Under the pieces are notes generated by a model that saw only the letters and a list, made by a program, of their open reading frames with translations, was not told the origin of the DNA and searched no databases. A DNA stretch of 64,000 nucleotides from Microglena sp. YARC. Its lineage: Eukaryota > Chlorophyta > Chlorophyceae > Chlamydomonadales > Chlamydomonadaceae. The stretch is taken from positions 8,200,411 through 8,264,410 of the forward strand of contig CM039464.1 of the NCBI GenBank assembly GCA_022414725.1. Reading direction: 5' to 3'. Positions 53,212 to 64,000 of this stretch are shown here, piece by piece. Position 1 is the first letter of the stretch, and every line of letters begins with the position of its first letter. Both the position numbers and the translations under genes were made by a program.

Positions 53212-53338
53212 GATGTGCGCCCAACATCAAGCAGCTCACTTCATCTCCCCTTGTACCTGCAAGAGATAGAGGCTAGTGCAGATTTTAAAAGGTGCAAGGG
53301 AAGATGGGGTGAGCTGCTTGATGTTGGGCACATTCAGA
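53212..53338. repeat. Inverted repeat with about 40-bp arms
   Basis: GTGCGCCCAACATCAAGCAG and CTCACTTCATCTCCCCTTG (53214-53255) reappear inverted as CAAGGGAAGATGGGGTGAG and CTGCTTGATGTTGGGCAC (53295-53334), with about 40 bp between. It can form a strong hairpin. Confidence 0.85.
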
Positions 53339-53395
53339 CCATGCCATCGCCTGTTGTTAGGACAAGGGAAAATATGCCGCCTCCAGCTGAGGCGT

Positions 53396-53605
53396 CGAAA
53401 CTCTCATCTTCTTGTACCTCGCAACCTCGAATCATGACTCTCATCTTCTTGTACCTCATGTACTCTCATCTTCTTGTACCTCTCATCTTCTTGTACCTCG
53501 AACTCTCATCTTCTTGTACCTCGCAACCTCGAATCATGACTCTCATCTTCTTGTACCTCGAACTCTCATCTTCTTGTACCTCGCAACCTCAAATCATGTA
53601 ACACG
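53396..53605. repeat. Short tandem array CTCTCATCTTCTTGTACCTC
   Basis: Seven units, some separated by GCAACCTCGAATCATGA, follow the inverted repeat. Confidence 0.9.
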
Positions 53606-53689
53606 GGACTGCCTGATCCAAAGCTGGTAATATCTTGTGGGATGGAATTCTGCACATTGCAAGATATATTTGCTATCTGGAGTTGAGAA

Positions 53690-55526
53690 CTTTGAAGTTC
53701 TGGGTTTGTTTCTTGAGTATTTGTATCTGTAGTCTTTGTATAGCGTCTCTAGTATCTGAATGCCTAGTATTTGTATCCTGCAGTATCTCTAGTACCATAT
53801 TTGTATTTCCTGTACTTGTATCCTTAGTATTTGTATCCTGTCGTATCTCTAGTATTTGTATCCTGGCGTTTCTCTAGTATTTGTATCCTGGCGTTTCTCT
53901 AGTACTTGTATCTCTAGTATATGTATAGGGCCTCTAGTATTTGAATATCTAGCATTTGTATCCTGTCGTATCTCTAGTATTTGTATCTCTAGTCTTTGTG
54001 TTTCAAGTATTTGTATCTCTAGTCTTCGTGTTTCAAGTGTTTGTATCTCTAGTCTTTGTGTTTCAAGTATTTGTATCTCTAGTCTTTGTGTTTCAAGTAT
54101 TTGTATCTCTAGTCTTTGTGTTTCAAGTATTTGTATCTCTAGTCTTTGTGTTTCAAGTATTTGTATCTCTAGTCTTCGTGTTTCAAGTATTTGTATCTCT
54201 AGTCTTTGTGTTTCAAGTATTTGTATCTCTAGTCTTTGTGTTTCAAGTATTTGTATCTCTAGTCTTTGTGTTTCAAGTATTTGTATCTCTAGTCTTTGTG
54301 TTTCAAGTATTTGTATCTCTAGTCTTTGTGTTTCAAGTATTTGTATCTCTAGTCTTTGTGTTTCAAGTATTTGTATCTCTAGTCTTCGTGTTTCAAGTGT
54401 TTGTATCTCTAGTCTTCGTGTTTCAAGTGTTTGTATCTCTAGTCTTTGTGTTTCAAGTATTTGTATCTCTAGTCTTTGTGTTTCAAGTATTTGTATCTCT
54501 AGTCTTTGTGTTTCAAGTATTTGTATCTCTAGTCTTTGTGTTTCAAGTATTTGTATCTCTAGTCTTTGTGTTTCAAGTATTTGTATCTCTAGTCTGCGTG
54601 TTTCAAGTATTTGTATCTCTAGTCTTTGTGTTTCAAGTATTTGTATCTCTAGTCTTTGTGTTTCAAGTATTTGTATCTCTAGTCTTTGTGTTTCAAGTAT
54701 TTGTATCTCTAGTCTTTGTGTTTCAAGTATTTGTATCTCTAGTCTTTGTGTTTCAAGTATTTGTATCTCTAGTCTGCGTGTTTCAAGTATTTGTATCTCT
54801 AGTCTTGGTGTTTCAAGTATTTGTATCTCTAGTCTTTGTGTTTCAAGTATTTGTATCTCTAGTCTTTGTTTTTCAAGTATTTGTATCTCTAGTCTTTGTG
54901 TTTCAAGTATTTGTATCTCTAGTCTTTGTGTTTCAAGTATTTGTATCTCTAGTCTTTGTGTTTCAATTATTTGTATCTCTAGTCTTCGTGTTTCAAGTGT
55001 TTGTATCTCTAGTCTTTGTGTTTCAAGTATTTGTATCTCTAGTCTTTGTGTTTCAAGTATTTGTATCTCTAGTCTTTGTGTTTCAAGTATTTGTATCTCT
55101 AGTCTTTGTGTTTTCAAGTATTTGTATCTCTAGTCTTTGTGTTTCAAGTATTTGTATCTCTAGTCTTTGTGTTTCAAGTATTTGTATCTCTAGTCTTTGT
55201 GTTTCAAGTATTTGTATCTCTAGTCTTTGTGTTTCAAGTATTTGTATCTCTAGTCTTTGTGTTTCAAGTATTTGTATCTCTAGTCTGCGTGTTTCAAGTA
55301 TTTGTATCTCTAGTCTTTGTGTTTCAAGTGTTTGTATCTCTAGTCTTTGTGTTTCAAGTATTTGTATCTCTAGTCTTCGTGTTTCAAGTATTTGTATCTC
55401 TAGTCTTTGTGTTTCAAGTATTTGTATCTCTAGTCTTTGTGTTTCAAGTATTTGTATCTCTAGTCTTTGTCTTTTAAGTATTTGTATCTCTGGTATTCGT
55501 ATCTCTAGTATTTGTATTTCAAGGAG
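53690..55526. repeat. 30-bp satellite TATTTGTATCTCTAGTCTTTGTGTTTCAAG
   Basis: About 50 very regular 30-bp units from about 53.95 kb, preceded by degenerate units that include TATCCTGTCG and TATCCTGGCG. Because 30 is a multiple of 3 and no frame holds a stop, open frames of 400-560 codons appear on both strands; they are periodic artefacts. Variants (CTTCG, CTGCG, GTGTTTG) recur in blocks. A MITE sits at its 3' edge. Confidence 0.96.
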
Positions 55527-55730
55527 CAATGTTTCATTTGTGGGCTATGCATGGCAGCTTCCAGTCATCTCCAATAGCCAACCACTGGGCCAATCCCAAA
55601 TCTTTCAGCAGCATTTAAATGCTCTTCAGCTCTCAGGGCAGGCACACTAGATATCTACAGCTTTGGCCCAAGGGTGGGGGAAACGAGCTGCCTAGAAGCT
55701 TCTACGCGTAGCCCCCAAAAGAAAAAGCAG
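55527..55730. mobile_element. hAT-like MITE at the edge of the 30-bp satellite
   Basis: CAATGTTTCATTTGTGGGC to an inverted CTGCTTTTTCTTTTGGGGG, with the family arm GAGCTGCCTAGAAGCTTCT. No target duplication found. Confidence 0.8.
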
Positions 55731-56624
55731 AACCTTCAAAATAAATGAAACAGTTTTAGTCTGCGGTTTTCAGGCACGATTCATCGTTCTTTGCACGCTT
55801 TTAATGTTTATTCTCGAATTTGGTCATCCTTTTCTTTTGTCTGGTGAACGTTTTCGAATTCTTAAACGTTGGCTGAAGCATCGTTTATATACGATACTTA
55901 AGGTTTCTGAGCGCCCGGTGGCTTGACTGAAGCATCGGCATGCACGATTCTTAATGTTTTGGACATTGGCTCAGGCATCGGTTAGCCTTCACATAGAGAG
56001 TTAGTGGTACAGGTATGGCCTTCAAAGAGAGCTAGCAGTACACGTATGGCCTTGCCAGAGAGCTAGCAGTACAGGTATGGCCAGGTTAGCATTGTTTGGC
56101 ATCGGCACCAGGCTGACGCGTGACAGGTTGTTAGGTCCACACGGGCTGAAGTTTCAAAATTGTAGCCAAGCCAAAGAATATTAACAGCTTGTGGTCAGCA
56201 ACATTCGGCACTAGGTTGCTTTAGGTTTGGCTGAACTTCTTCAGTCATTTGCTTGGATGAAAGCTTGGGCCAATATCCAATATATAATATACTAACACCC
56301 CCGTTCCCCGTCCTTGGACCAAAATCTATGTGAAGGCCATACCTGTACTGCTCCCTCTCTGTGAAGGCCATACCTGTACCGCTAGCTCTCTGGCAAGGCC
56401 GTACCTGTACCGCTAACTCTCTGTGAAGGCCATACCTGTACCGCTAGCTCTCTGTGAAGGCCATACCTGTACCGCTAGCTCTCTAGCAAGGCCATAACTG
56501 TACCCCTAGCTCTATGTGAAGGTCTTACCCATGGCCTACCTGTACCTGAACTTCTTCAGTCATTTGCTTGGGTGAAAGCTTGGGCCAATATCCAATATAT
56601 AATATACCAACACTCCCGTTCCCC
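55731..56624. repeat. Gene-free stretch with a 30-40-bp array in two orientations
   Basis: GTGAAGGCCATACCTGTACC, GCTAGCTCTCT repeats about six times at 56329-56530. The inverted form (AGAGAGCTAGCAGTACAGG, TATGGCCTT) appears three times at 55985-56085. AACTTCTTCAGTCATTTGCT and ATATCCAATATATAATATAC occur twice (about 56236 and 56556). Confidence 0.85.
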
Positions 56625-57246
56625 GTCTTTGGGCCAAACCTGAAGCTTGCTAGTGCATCCGAAAGCTGACATGATGGGTAGCCCAATGCAACTGAGAGCT
56701 CTGGTTTTGACCGAATGGCTGGCTAATGGAGCTAAATGAAAGCTGCTTCATGTAGCCCAACAAAGAAGCAGTGGCCTGAGCATTTTCCTATTTTATAGTA
56801 ACACATGGCTGTTTGTCTGATGCATGGATTACCTAATCACTATAGTAATGGATGAAGATCATTGAAAGGAAGCAGAACATTTACAAAACATTAAGTAGTA
56901 AAGCTGTTCGTCTGAATGTATCTGGATTGCCATACAGAGAAAGCAGGCTGATAAACCCAGTCAAGCAGCTTCACTGGTTTTTGTTTTGTGATTATATTAC
57001 TTCCTTTCAATGATCTTCATCCATTACTAGAGTGATAAGGTAATCCATGCATCAGACAAACAGCCATGTGTTCTTATAGAACAGGAAAATGCTCAGGCCA
57101 CTGTTTCTTTGGGCTACGCGAAGCAGCTTCCATCCAGCTGCATTAGCCAGCCATTGGGTCAAGCCCAGAGCTCTCAGTTGCATTGGGCTACCCATCATGT
57201 CAGCTTTCAGATGCACTAGCAAGCTTCAGGTTTGGCCCAAGGACAG
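56625..57246. repeat. Inverted duplication, about 247-bp arms, containing MITE halves
   Basis: The left arm 56625-56871 is the reverse complement of the right arm 57001-57246, with a 129-bp spacer. Each arm includes most of a CACTGTTTC-family MITE plus about 100 bp of neighbouring DNA (GGCCTGAGCATTTTCCT, CACATGGCTGTTTGTCTGAT, GATGAAGATCATTGAAAGG). Confidence 0.9.
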
Positions 57247-57292
57247 GGAGCTGCCTAGAAGCTGCTATTCGTAGCCGAAAAAAGTAACAGTG
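57099..57292. mobile_element. hAT-like MITE (right arm copy)
   Basis: 194 bp, CACTGTTTCTTTGGGCTACG to an inverted CACTGTTACTTTTTTCGGCT. Flanks GCTCAGGC and ACTCGGGC match at 6 of 8 positions. Confidence 0.88.
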
Positions 57293-57685
57293 ACTCGGGC
57301 TGAAGGTACACCAGAGCAAATGGATGAACAGGAATGTTTGCACTCCAGATGGGTTTATGAGCTTGCTTAGTTCAAATTGTGGAGGAGAATCGTGACCCCA
57401 GTGAAAAGGACTGTAAGCTAACCATAAAAAAGAGAAGATGGGCACAAAATCAATTAAATAAGAATTGAAGACCGGTCAGATAACTAACCGTGGAATGACA
57501 TAGATAGCGGTCGGAGCTTTTGATAAGGGCTTGTAAAGGATTCTGCAGTCCTTCAGCACTGCAGAATCCTTTATATTCCATCGCCGAAAGCACGTCCCTA
57601 AAAGGTATATTTAATGAACTTGTGTCGTATTCTACCTTTCGCACCTTTTGTATTTTTGCTCATAATAAATATGTCTACATTTATA
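57293..57685. other. Gene-free stretch with a small palindrome
   Basis: AAAGGATTCTGCAGTCCTTC and CAGCACTGCAGAATCCTTTA at 57535-57575 form a near-perfect hairpin. No gene. Confidence 0.6.
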
Positions 57686-57853
57686 TAGGGACCGGCATAT
57701 CACCTGATGCTGACCAAAGGCCAGTATGATATCATACAAATTGCATCATATGATAGTGTATATAAATGGTAACTTTGGCCTTGTCAGACTGCCGGCATCA
57801 AATGATATCATTTGATGACATGGTATCATACGATATCATATTGCCATTCCCCA
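57686..57853. mobile_element. TAGGGAACGGCA-family MITE, opposite orientation
   Basis: It starts TAGGGACCGGCATATCACC and ends (inverted) TGGGGAATGGCAATATGATA, with AAATTGCATCATATGATA and TAAATGGTAACTTTGGCC inside, the reverse of the 38-kb copies. Confidence 0.82.
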
Positions 57854-57989
57854 CATATTAGCACATCTGTGCTGTATGTCTGCATATGCGTTCAAATAAT
57901 TTTCTGCAGACAACTATTCAATTTGTAACTTCTACTGATGTTATCTTTAGTACAACCTGCACGCTGTCCCTTATTCGTGTGCATCACCT

Positions 57990-58150
57990 TTTTGCCGCTG
58001 CATGGCGACGCATGGGTCGGGCTAAACTAGTCAGAAAGGCCCCCCCCCCAACCCCAACCCCCACCCCGCGCGGTTTGGGGGACAGCGCGTCGCACTGGGG
58101 GCGCACCGAATCGCTCAATTTGCGATGCGTCACACAAAAAGAAAAATATT
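57990..58150. mobile_element. GCGACGC inverted-repeat element, second copy
   Basis: GCATGGCGACGCATGGGTCG, a C run, CCCGCGCGGTTTGGGGGACA, then TTTGCGATGCGTCACACAAA: the reverse complement of the arrangement at 46795-47010, with the G run replaced by a C run as expected. Confidence 0.7.
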
Positions 58151-58688
58151 GCCCTAGTGCATCTCCAGCCCTACCTAATTCTCAGTACTCCCAGAACCTG
58201 CTCATAACTTGCATCACCTCCCTGCTGTGTGCCTGATGTCTGATGCAGACTGAGGTACAGCGCTGATGCTTGCCTCTGCCACCACGACAATGCTACCACT
58301 GTAACAATGTCCACTATAACCCCTACCCCACAAACAGACCACCGCCCCTATCCTCACCTCCCTGTCACATTTCAATCAGCTGAGTAGACCAAGCAGCAGA
58401 ATAGACAAAGTCCTCAGAGAAGACCAACTCCTTAGAGACCAAGTCCTCAGAGTAGACCAACTCCTTATAGTAGACCAACTCCTAATAGACAAAGCCCTCA
58501 GAGTAGACCAAGCAGCAGAGTAGACCAAGTCCTAAGAGTGGACAAAGTCCTTAGAGTAGACTAAGCGGCAGAGTAGACCACGCAGCAGAGCATACCAAGT
58601 CCTTGTTGTAAACGCCATCAGTTCGAGTTCACTCCCCTGGAATCAAAACAATAGAGGATACAATATGTGTGAGAGAATTGAGACAAGC
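58151..58688. repeat. Gene-free stretch with an AGTAGACCAA array
   Basis: From about 58385 to 58610 degenerate units of AGAGTAGACCAAGTCCT, GCAGCAG and AACTCCTTAGAG follow each other. No coding support. Confidence 0.7.
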
Positions 58689-58889
58689 CATAGTTTTTCT
58701 CTTCAGCTACGAGCAACAGCTTCTAGGCAGCTCCCCTGACTGGTTTTTCTGCGCACCAGAATGCGACCTAGAGCCCCTGAAAGCTGTTGGCACAATCAGC
58801 TGTCCAGAATTGCTGGAATACTGGGGATTAGCTCAGAGGCTGGCTCAAGGAGCTGCCTAGAAGTTACTGCTTGCAGCCCAAAGAGAATG
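58689..58889. mobile_element. hAT-like MITE with perfect 8-bp target duplication
   Basis: 201 bp from CATAGTTTTTCTCTTCAGC to an inverted CATTCTCTTTGGGCTGC. AGACAAGC flanks both ends (58681-58688 and 58890-58897). Confidence 0.94.
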
Positions 58890-59783
58890 AGACAAGCATA
58901 GATAGATATGGATTGTAGGGCATTCAAAGTTGTAGGGCAATCAAACATTGCGCCCGCCAGATATCCAAGCTAGCTTGGTCAAGATAATGGGATGGGGGGA
59001 ATAGGCAACTGTGTTAGATACCGTGACTGCTTTACTAGTGACTCAGTATAATGCGGGACCAGAGCCACACCGAGATCAGCGAGGATTGTAAAAAAAGGCT
59101 GGATAAGGCGGTGAACTTTATGTGAATGATTTCTCACCCACTAGGCTACAACTTGTCCTATTCAGGGTAGGCCCTATTGCAGCTATTCATACAGTCTAGG
59201 AAGTTGACTCCAACTGGACCTGCCTCACTCTTACAAACTGATTTGGTCACCTTCTAGATTTCCCCTCCCCGAATCCCCCCGATCCCAAACACTTTGGTCA
59301 AACCACCCCCTTCATTCATCCCCTTCCATCTCCACCTGCCCTGTCCCCCAAACTGCACTTTGCCCCTCCCAATCTACCTCAACTGAGAACCTTATTAGGT
59401 TTACTCAGCTCCCACTTACTGCCCTGGCCCTGGGCTGGGCACCAACCCGGGGCCAGGCCCACATGATGTATGTGGTCCTCTTCCTAATTACTGTTCACCT
59501 GGTGGAGGAAGACACGTGACCGACGGGCTATGCTGATGATGATGATGAAATGATGTACTTTCGAACATCGTAAGTGTACCCCATCTGTTTTATAGGGACA
59601 GGGCAGGGAGGACTAACTATGTCAACAGAAACATCGCCCGGCCCGTCTGGGGCAGGGAACTGGTGAGTGCAACATCCTGACGCAATTATAAGTACGCATA
59701 CCAACGCGGACAGCAATCCGCAACAACAAAAAAATCGGAGGCAAATCTAGAAACGGGTCAGCTTGACTACGCCATCAACATCG
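58890..59783. other. Gene-free stretch, C-rich
   Basis: CCCCTCCCCGAATCCCCCCG-type DNA at 59260-59360. No array, MITE or gene seen. Confidence 0.4.
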
Positions 59784-60534
59784 TCAAATATTCGACTCAT
59801 AGATCGCTTGAACAAGCCCACCCGGATCCATCCAAGTATCTGGGTGGTGAGGATGCACATGACGGTAGAGAATATATTTGATAGTAGGATAACGAATCGC
59901 TTCGAACTGGAAGCTTTTTAAAGCCGAGAGCATTCGGGTCAAGCTATTCGCTTGTCCAGCTTTGGAGCAGCGGACTTCAGACGGCTGAGGAGGCAACTGC
60001 AGGTATCCAGATGCAAATGGTCAGAACCAAAGTTTCTCACACTAGCCCCATACATGTAAGTTATCATACTAGAAACCCCTCATTTTAGACAGAAATCAAA
60101 GTAGGAATCAGCTGCACATAAGTTGCCTGGCAATTAGGGAAACGGGAAGCTCCCTAAGCCAGCCAGCCAGCTAGCCAGCCATTACAAGACCGAGTGGCGG
60201 TGGTGGTGGAGGCATTGATGAAGGTGGAGGATGAATGGTGAACTGTAACCAGCAATGCATACACGACGACACTTCGGATTCCTAATCGCGTTCACGCCCT
60301 GCTGCGCGTATATTGTTCGTGGACGTGCATCGTCCCGGTGGATATCCCGGGAAAAGCTGGTGACCACATACGGAGGCCATGGCATTGTAACAGCGTGGAA
60401 ACAAAAAGTGCAGATATCCGGATGAGCTGTCCACGCACCATTCGGTCCGGACGAATCGCAATGATCTTCACGTTCGATGCGCTCAAATATATTCTGAGAT
60501 GCGGTTCTGTGCCGCGTTCTAGACGCGTCCTGAT
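59784..60534 (-). CDS. Unidentified protein-like frames (possible exons)
   Basis: Two minus-strand frames look coded but match nothing I can name. 60534-60182 follows a possible acceptor (GTTGACATCAG) and reads NIFERIEREDHCDSSGPNG, DICTFCFHAVTMPWPP, HRDDARPRTIYAQQGVNAI to a TAG. 59996-59784 reads SLTRMLSALKSFQFEAIRYP, TIKYILYRHVHPHHPDTW to TGA. Codon use is mixed and the area has no repeats, unlike its surroundings. No start, domain or complete splice model was found. Confidence 0.2.
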
Positions 60535-61413
60535 GTCAACAATATCTTCGACTCGGTAGGATGATTCTGCACCTTCTCATCATGAAAGTCTCTGTGAGCC
60601 AGCGACTGCAAGCTTCCATTTCGAACGTTGCTCTTCATAAAGGTAGACGCAGCAATTGTTGTTTACGATCGCACCCAGGGAATGTCAAATCACTCTACAA
60701 CTTGCGCCATCCAGGCCAACAGGAAAAACAGGCTGAACTGGATCCGTGCATTTAAGGGAGGGAACTGACTTCACAAGACAGTCTATCTTCTACCCTGCCT
60801 CCACCCAAACCACACACTGTCCCACATCCTGCCAGGTAACATGTTGGAGATTGCATCCTATCTGGTACCCTTCAAACACGACTCTTCCAGCCACATGCAT
60901 GCACGAAGGGGGGGGGGGGGGGAAGGGGCTCAATCCCTGTACCTTTCATCTTCTCAGGCCAAGTACACACTATTGAACAAACAACGCACCTATCAGCGAT
61001 GAGATGAATGATTATGGCCTTTGGGGAAGAGGTCGATGGAGCAGATGTAAGTAGCTGCGCTCCAGGAAGACGATCCAGTCGTCGTAGCCCAGGTGCCTCG
61101 CATCCGACATATCTGTGAGGCGATGAGGTGGGCAAGGCAGCTGGCTGGGCCGGAAGGCCATAATCAAGACGTAGACAGAAACAGCAGCGTCGTCACTCGC
61201 TTTCAATTGGCTCAATTCCCTGGTGCATGCGAATTGTCCAATTGAGAGATGCCTGGGCTGCCCTGTGCCAATATTTCATAGTTGTCCTAATGATTGACCC
61301 CGCATCGGCCACTGTGAACCCATAGGCAGCATAGGAAGCTTCGAGATGGGCCCAGTTGCGCGTACCACTGTCCAATACATCAGACTCGAGATGAGCGGAA
61401 TTCAATCACTTAC

Positions 61414-61611
61414 CGTTGGTGGGTACTCGGAGGGCGAGCATCGGGATACTGCTGCGGAGCTTGCTGATTTTCTAAGCAGGCGTGGGGTGTAATCAGAGAT
61501 GCAGCAGCTGAGTTCGAATAAGTGGAACTGTTGTGATGTGAGATTGATGCGAGCCATTAAATCAACCTTCGCTGGACCACCAGGGCAGGGTTCACGAACC
61601 GCAAGCAGCAT
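61414..61611 (-). CDS. Unidentified possible first exon
   Basis: ATG at 61609-61611 opens 66 codons (MLLAVREPCPGGPAKVD, ARINLTSQQFHLFELSCC, SDYTPRLLRKSASSAA) ending at a good donor (CCAACG/GTAAGTG). A short intron to TTGGACAG would be about 46 nt, but the continuation I tried runs into a stop, so the model is incomplete. No family recognised. Confidence 0.22.
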
Positions 61612-63384
61612 ATATATCCATCAACGCAAAAACAAAATATCCGTGAGCCAACTCGCCATATTGGTTTCGAGCGTGCTATAAGATGCGACGATAGGATATC
61701 GTGCTATATTCGGAACCGTCAGGTGCGATATCCGGTGGCGATGAGATAGATTTTCGATTTGTTTTGGTGACCTGGCTCGAGTGCACGGCTCTCACCAGGG
61801 GCCCCTGGCTCTCACCCAGATATAATAATATACGCTCGCGCTCGCATGTCATCAGGAGAGGAGTAAGAAAATGCAGTCGTTAGTCGGTTACACCCAAGGT
61901 GTAATTGGTGGATGTCCAGCAGGGGAGTCCAGGAAGGTACATCCAGGCTGGACACATCCAGGCCTTCGCAGCCTTATTGCGCGAGCGAGCTCGCGAGCGG
62001 CAGGCAGAGAAGCTGGTCGGATGCGCGTTCAGGATTCTGGTCCCCGGAGATATTCCGATAGCAGTCTAGGGTCGAGCCCCCCCTCCCCACCACCACCATC
62101 ATCACAACTACCTGCTTATATACATCATTGGTTAAACATGTAGTAGTTGAATAGGTGTTTTAAAACCCTGAACAGGTGCAAGCTACCGGTGAATAGGTGT
62201 TTAACAACCTGAACAGGTGCAAGCTACCGCAGGGCTTCACCCCCCTCCCCCGATTGGTTGGAAAAGCCTTGACGAGTTTGATTTAGAGAGAGCACTAATG
62301 CTCATGGACCCCCTTTCACTACGTATTATTACCTGGGTGTCAGGGACTCAGGATATGAGGCTTCAAAGTGGTGGTGGTGGTGGTGGTGGTGGTGGTGGTG
62401 GTGGGGGAGGTCCCTGAGGGGTAAAATAGTAGGGGGCCCTGGCGGGTCCCCTGGAGGTCGGCCCCAGGGGTGGTGTAATGTTCGTCAAGCAGCAGTGGCA
62501 GCCTCGTTGGTGATGGATGCACAAGCAGTTGCTTACTACTCCGTTCGATTTAATATTGGGAGGGTTAAGAATCAATGTAGCATGGCAGGGCATTATTATT
62601 CAACTTGGTGCCCTGTAAGGCTAATGAACTTATTAGCTACAGTTGCTACTTCGCAACCTGCAGGAACTAGTGCGGAAGAGCAGATTTCCTTGTCAAGCAC
62701 AATGCGCTGATGTAATGAGCTACGAGAGTCACGAAGAAGCGAATTCTTCAAGGGAAAATCGTAGACATGCTCCAGGACCCTAGACTGAGTCCACAGGACA
62801 GGAGGGAAACGACAAATGAAAACGCCGCGTCCACAGTCCGCAACCCTGAGATACGTATGCGAAAAGTGCCCTCAGAGGTAATCCGCCCCCGACGGGAATA
62901 GAACATGAGTCGGAACGATTTCAGGCTAGTCAGATTAACCGGCAATTTTGACCGGCGTTCTTGGGAAATTTGAAGATGCGGGGATTTGAAAAAACAGCAC
63001 CATATCGCGTAAGTATCGCATAGGTCTGTTCCCCTAAGGGCCCCGACCAACCGACAAACAACAACTTCCTATGATGCCGCCTGAGAACTTTATTCTTGCC
63101 CCTCCCTCGTTTTCTGCATTTTCTCAGCGGCTTCCGTTTCTTCAGCCACACCGCTGCGCTGTCTTCCCTTTTTTCTCTCTCTCCTGTTGGACAGTGCCTT
63201 CACCCGTGTGTTCGTATTTTAACCACGGAGGGTAGGAGGCGAAACGAGGCGAGGACCCGATTAGTTGGTTGTACACCGTGGGCAAGATTAGCAGGTGTGC
63301 TCGGATCTGGGTCCAGTCGTGCTACCACTGATTCCACCAGTCAAAGCTATGCAATTTTGAGTCTGATATGTCTGATGAAATATA
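61612..63384. other. Gene-free stretch
   Basis: GGTGTTT-AA-CCTGAACAGGTGCAAGCTACCG is repeated at 62150-62230. A (GGT)n tract lies at 62371-62405. No gene, RNA or MITE is supported. Confidence 0.4.
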
Positions 63385-63465
63385 TAAATAGTACGCCTTA
63401 TTACGAGGCGTGAGGTTGAGGGGGCCAGCCAGTTTGCTTGCACTGAGACCAACCACCAAATATGA
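63385..63465 (+). repeat. Dispersed GCGTGAGGTTGA element
   Basis: GTACGCCTTATTACGAGGCG, TGAGGTTGAGGGGGCCAGCC, AGTTTGCTTGCACTGAGACC and AACCACC, the best-preserved copy of the family in the window, preceded by ATATATAAATA. Confidence 0.8.
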
Positions 63466-64000
63466 TGCGTCACTTTTATTTCGAGGGATGTGTGCTGAAG
63501 TGCATGTATGCGATAACTTGGTTAGTGTATATCTTTGTCTCTTTGAATCCTCATATTACTGCACCCCCCTTGTGGTGTTATTGACTGATTTATATATCAG
63601 TCTCTGAGTCGGCATAATGCACACCGGTACCTTTCCCTCCTGGTACCGTGTTGCCTGCCGCCAGGCCACAGGCTAGCTGTGGCCTGCACGTGACTGCAGT
63701 ACCCTGCAGTACACATCTCTATTCTATATGATAGCGCCTGTTGAGCTTAATAGCATCTTGTCCTCTATCGAGCCTATGCCGTTGTAACAATCTTACATTA
63801 ACAGGTTATGTGCGCCATCTTTAGACGCTAACGAAGAACAGCCGCTGATTTCCGCATTTGGATTCAGTTCCCCTCTGACTTGTCGAAGGCCCGAGTTTTA
63901 ACTAAGCACCTGGACTCCCTGTGCGGATCCTACTTCCCGCTGCTCCGCCTGCCGCTTCCTACCAAGAATCCTTGGATCTGCCACTGCGTCCTACGACTGG
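63466..64000. other. Window end, no feature
   Basis: Short palindromic phrases (AGGCCACAGGCTAGCTGTGGCC at 63662) but no gene or recognisable repeat. Confidence 0.4.

Noticed and set aside
53856..55650. Open frames of 420-560 codons on both strands (repeated Ile/Ser/Cys, Val/Phe or Leu/Glu/Thr patterns)
   Set aside because: They are products of a 30-bp tandem repeat without stops in several frames and both strands, with no start, splice or domain context.

Overview
The window is nuclear DNA from a eukaryote, most likely a green alga (Viridiplantae). The histones are plant/green-algal in type, the replication-dependent histone genes end in 3' stem-loops instead of relying only on polyadenylation, interstitial plant-type TTTAGGG motifs occur (about 35.1 and 42.2 kb), genes have GT-AG introns, and a chromodomain Ty3/gypsy element is present. 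The species cannot be named from sequence alone.

Layout. 0-4.6 kb: the tail of an unidentified gene, dispersed repeats and a decayed hAT-transposase-like coding region on the plus strand. 4.5-11.8 kb: a block of tandem arrays (54-bp satellite with an 801-bp higher-order repeat, then 24-bp, 52-bp and 42-bp arrays). 12-13.1 kb: remains of a LINE reverse transcriptase. 13.7-22.7 kb: a histone cluster made of two divergent pairs, H2B/H2A and H3/H4. All four share the 3' stem-loop GGTGTTTTTCAACACC, and both bidirectional promoters carry two copies of GGATCAGCAG. The H2A gene is split after codon 76 by a 5,967-bp, very young Ty3/gypsy chromovirus with a 5-bp target duplication. 25.4-27.1 kb: a two-exon secreted NHL-repeat protein on the minus strand. 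31.5-48.6 kb: a minus-strand gene for a family-2 glycosyltransferase fused to TPR-like repeats. I reconstructed it as seven exons (A, B, C, D, D2, E, F) in which all six junctions are phase-compatible. A second copy of the last two exons (G, H) lies downstream. 49-64 kb: mostly dispersed MITEs, a 30-bp satellite and a repeat-poor stretch at 59-63 kb with only weak gene evidence.

The most striking observation concerns the giant introns of the glycosyltransferase gene. Nearly all of its tandem arrays are reiterations of the edge of the adjoining exon. On the donor side the last 15-60 nt of the exon plus its 5' splice site are repeated into the downstream intron. On the acceptor side the 3' splice site plus the first nucleotides of the exon are repeated into the upstream intron. 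The 54-bp satellite at 4.5-8.8 kb appears to be the same phenomenon at the hAT-like gene. I know of no named process that predicts this, so it is the main candidate for an undescribed phenomenon.

A hAT-like MITE family (about 200 bp, 8-bp target duplications, at least 12 near-complete copies) and a second family of about 150 bp (TAGGGAACGGCA ends) pepper the non-histone regions, and copies have landed inside the exon-edge arrays.
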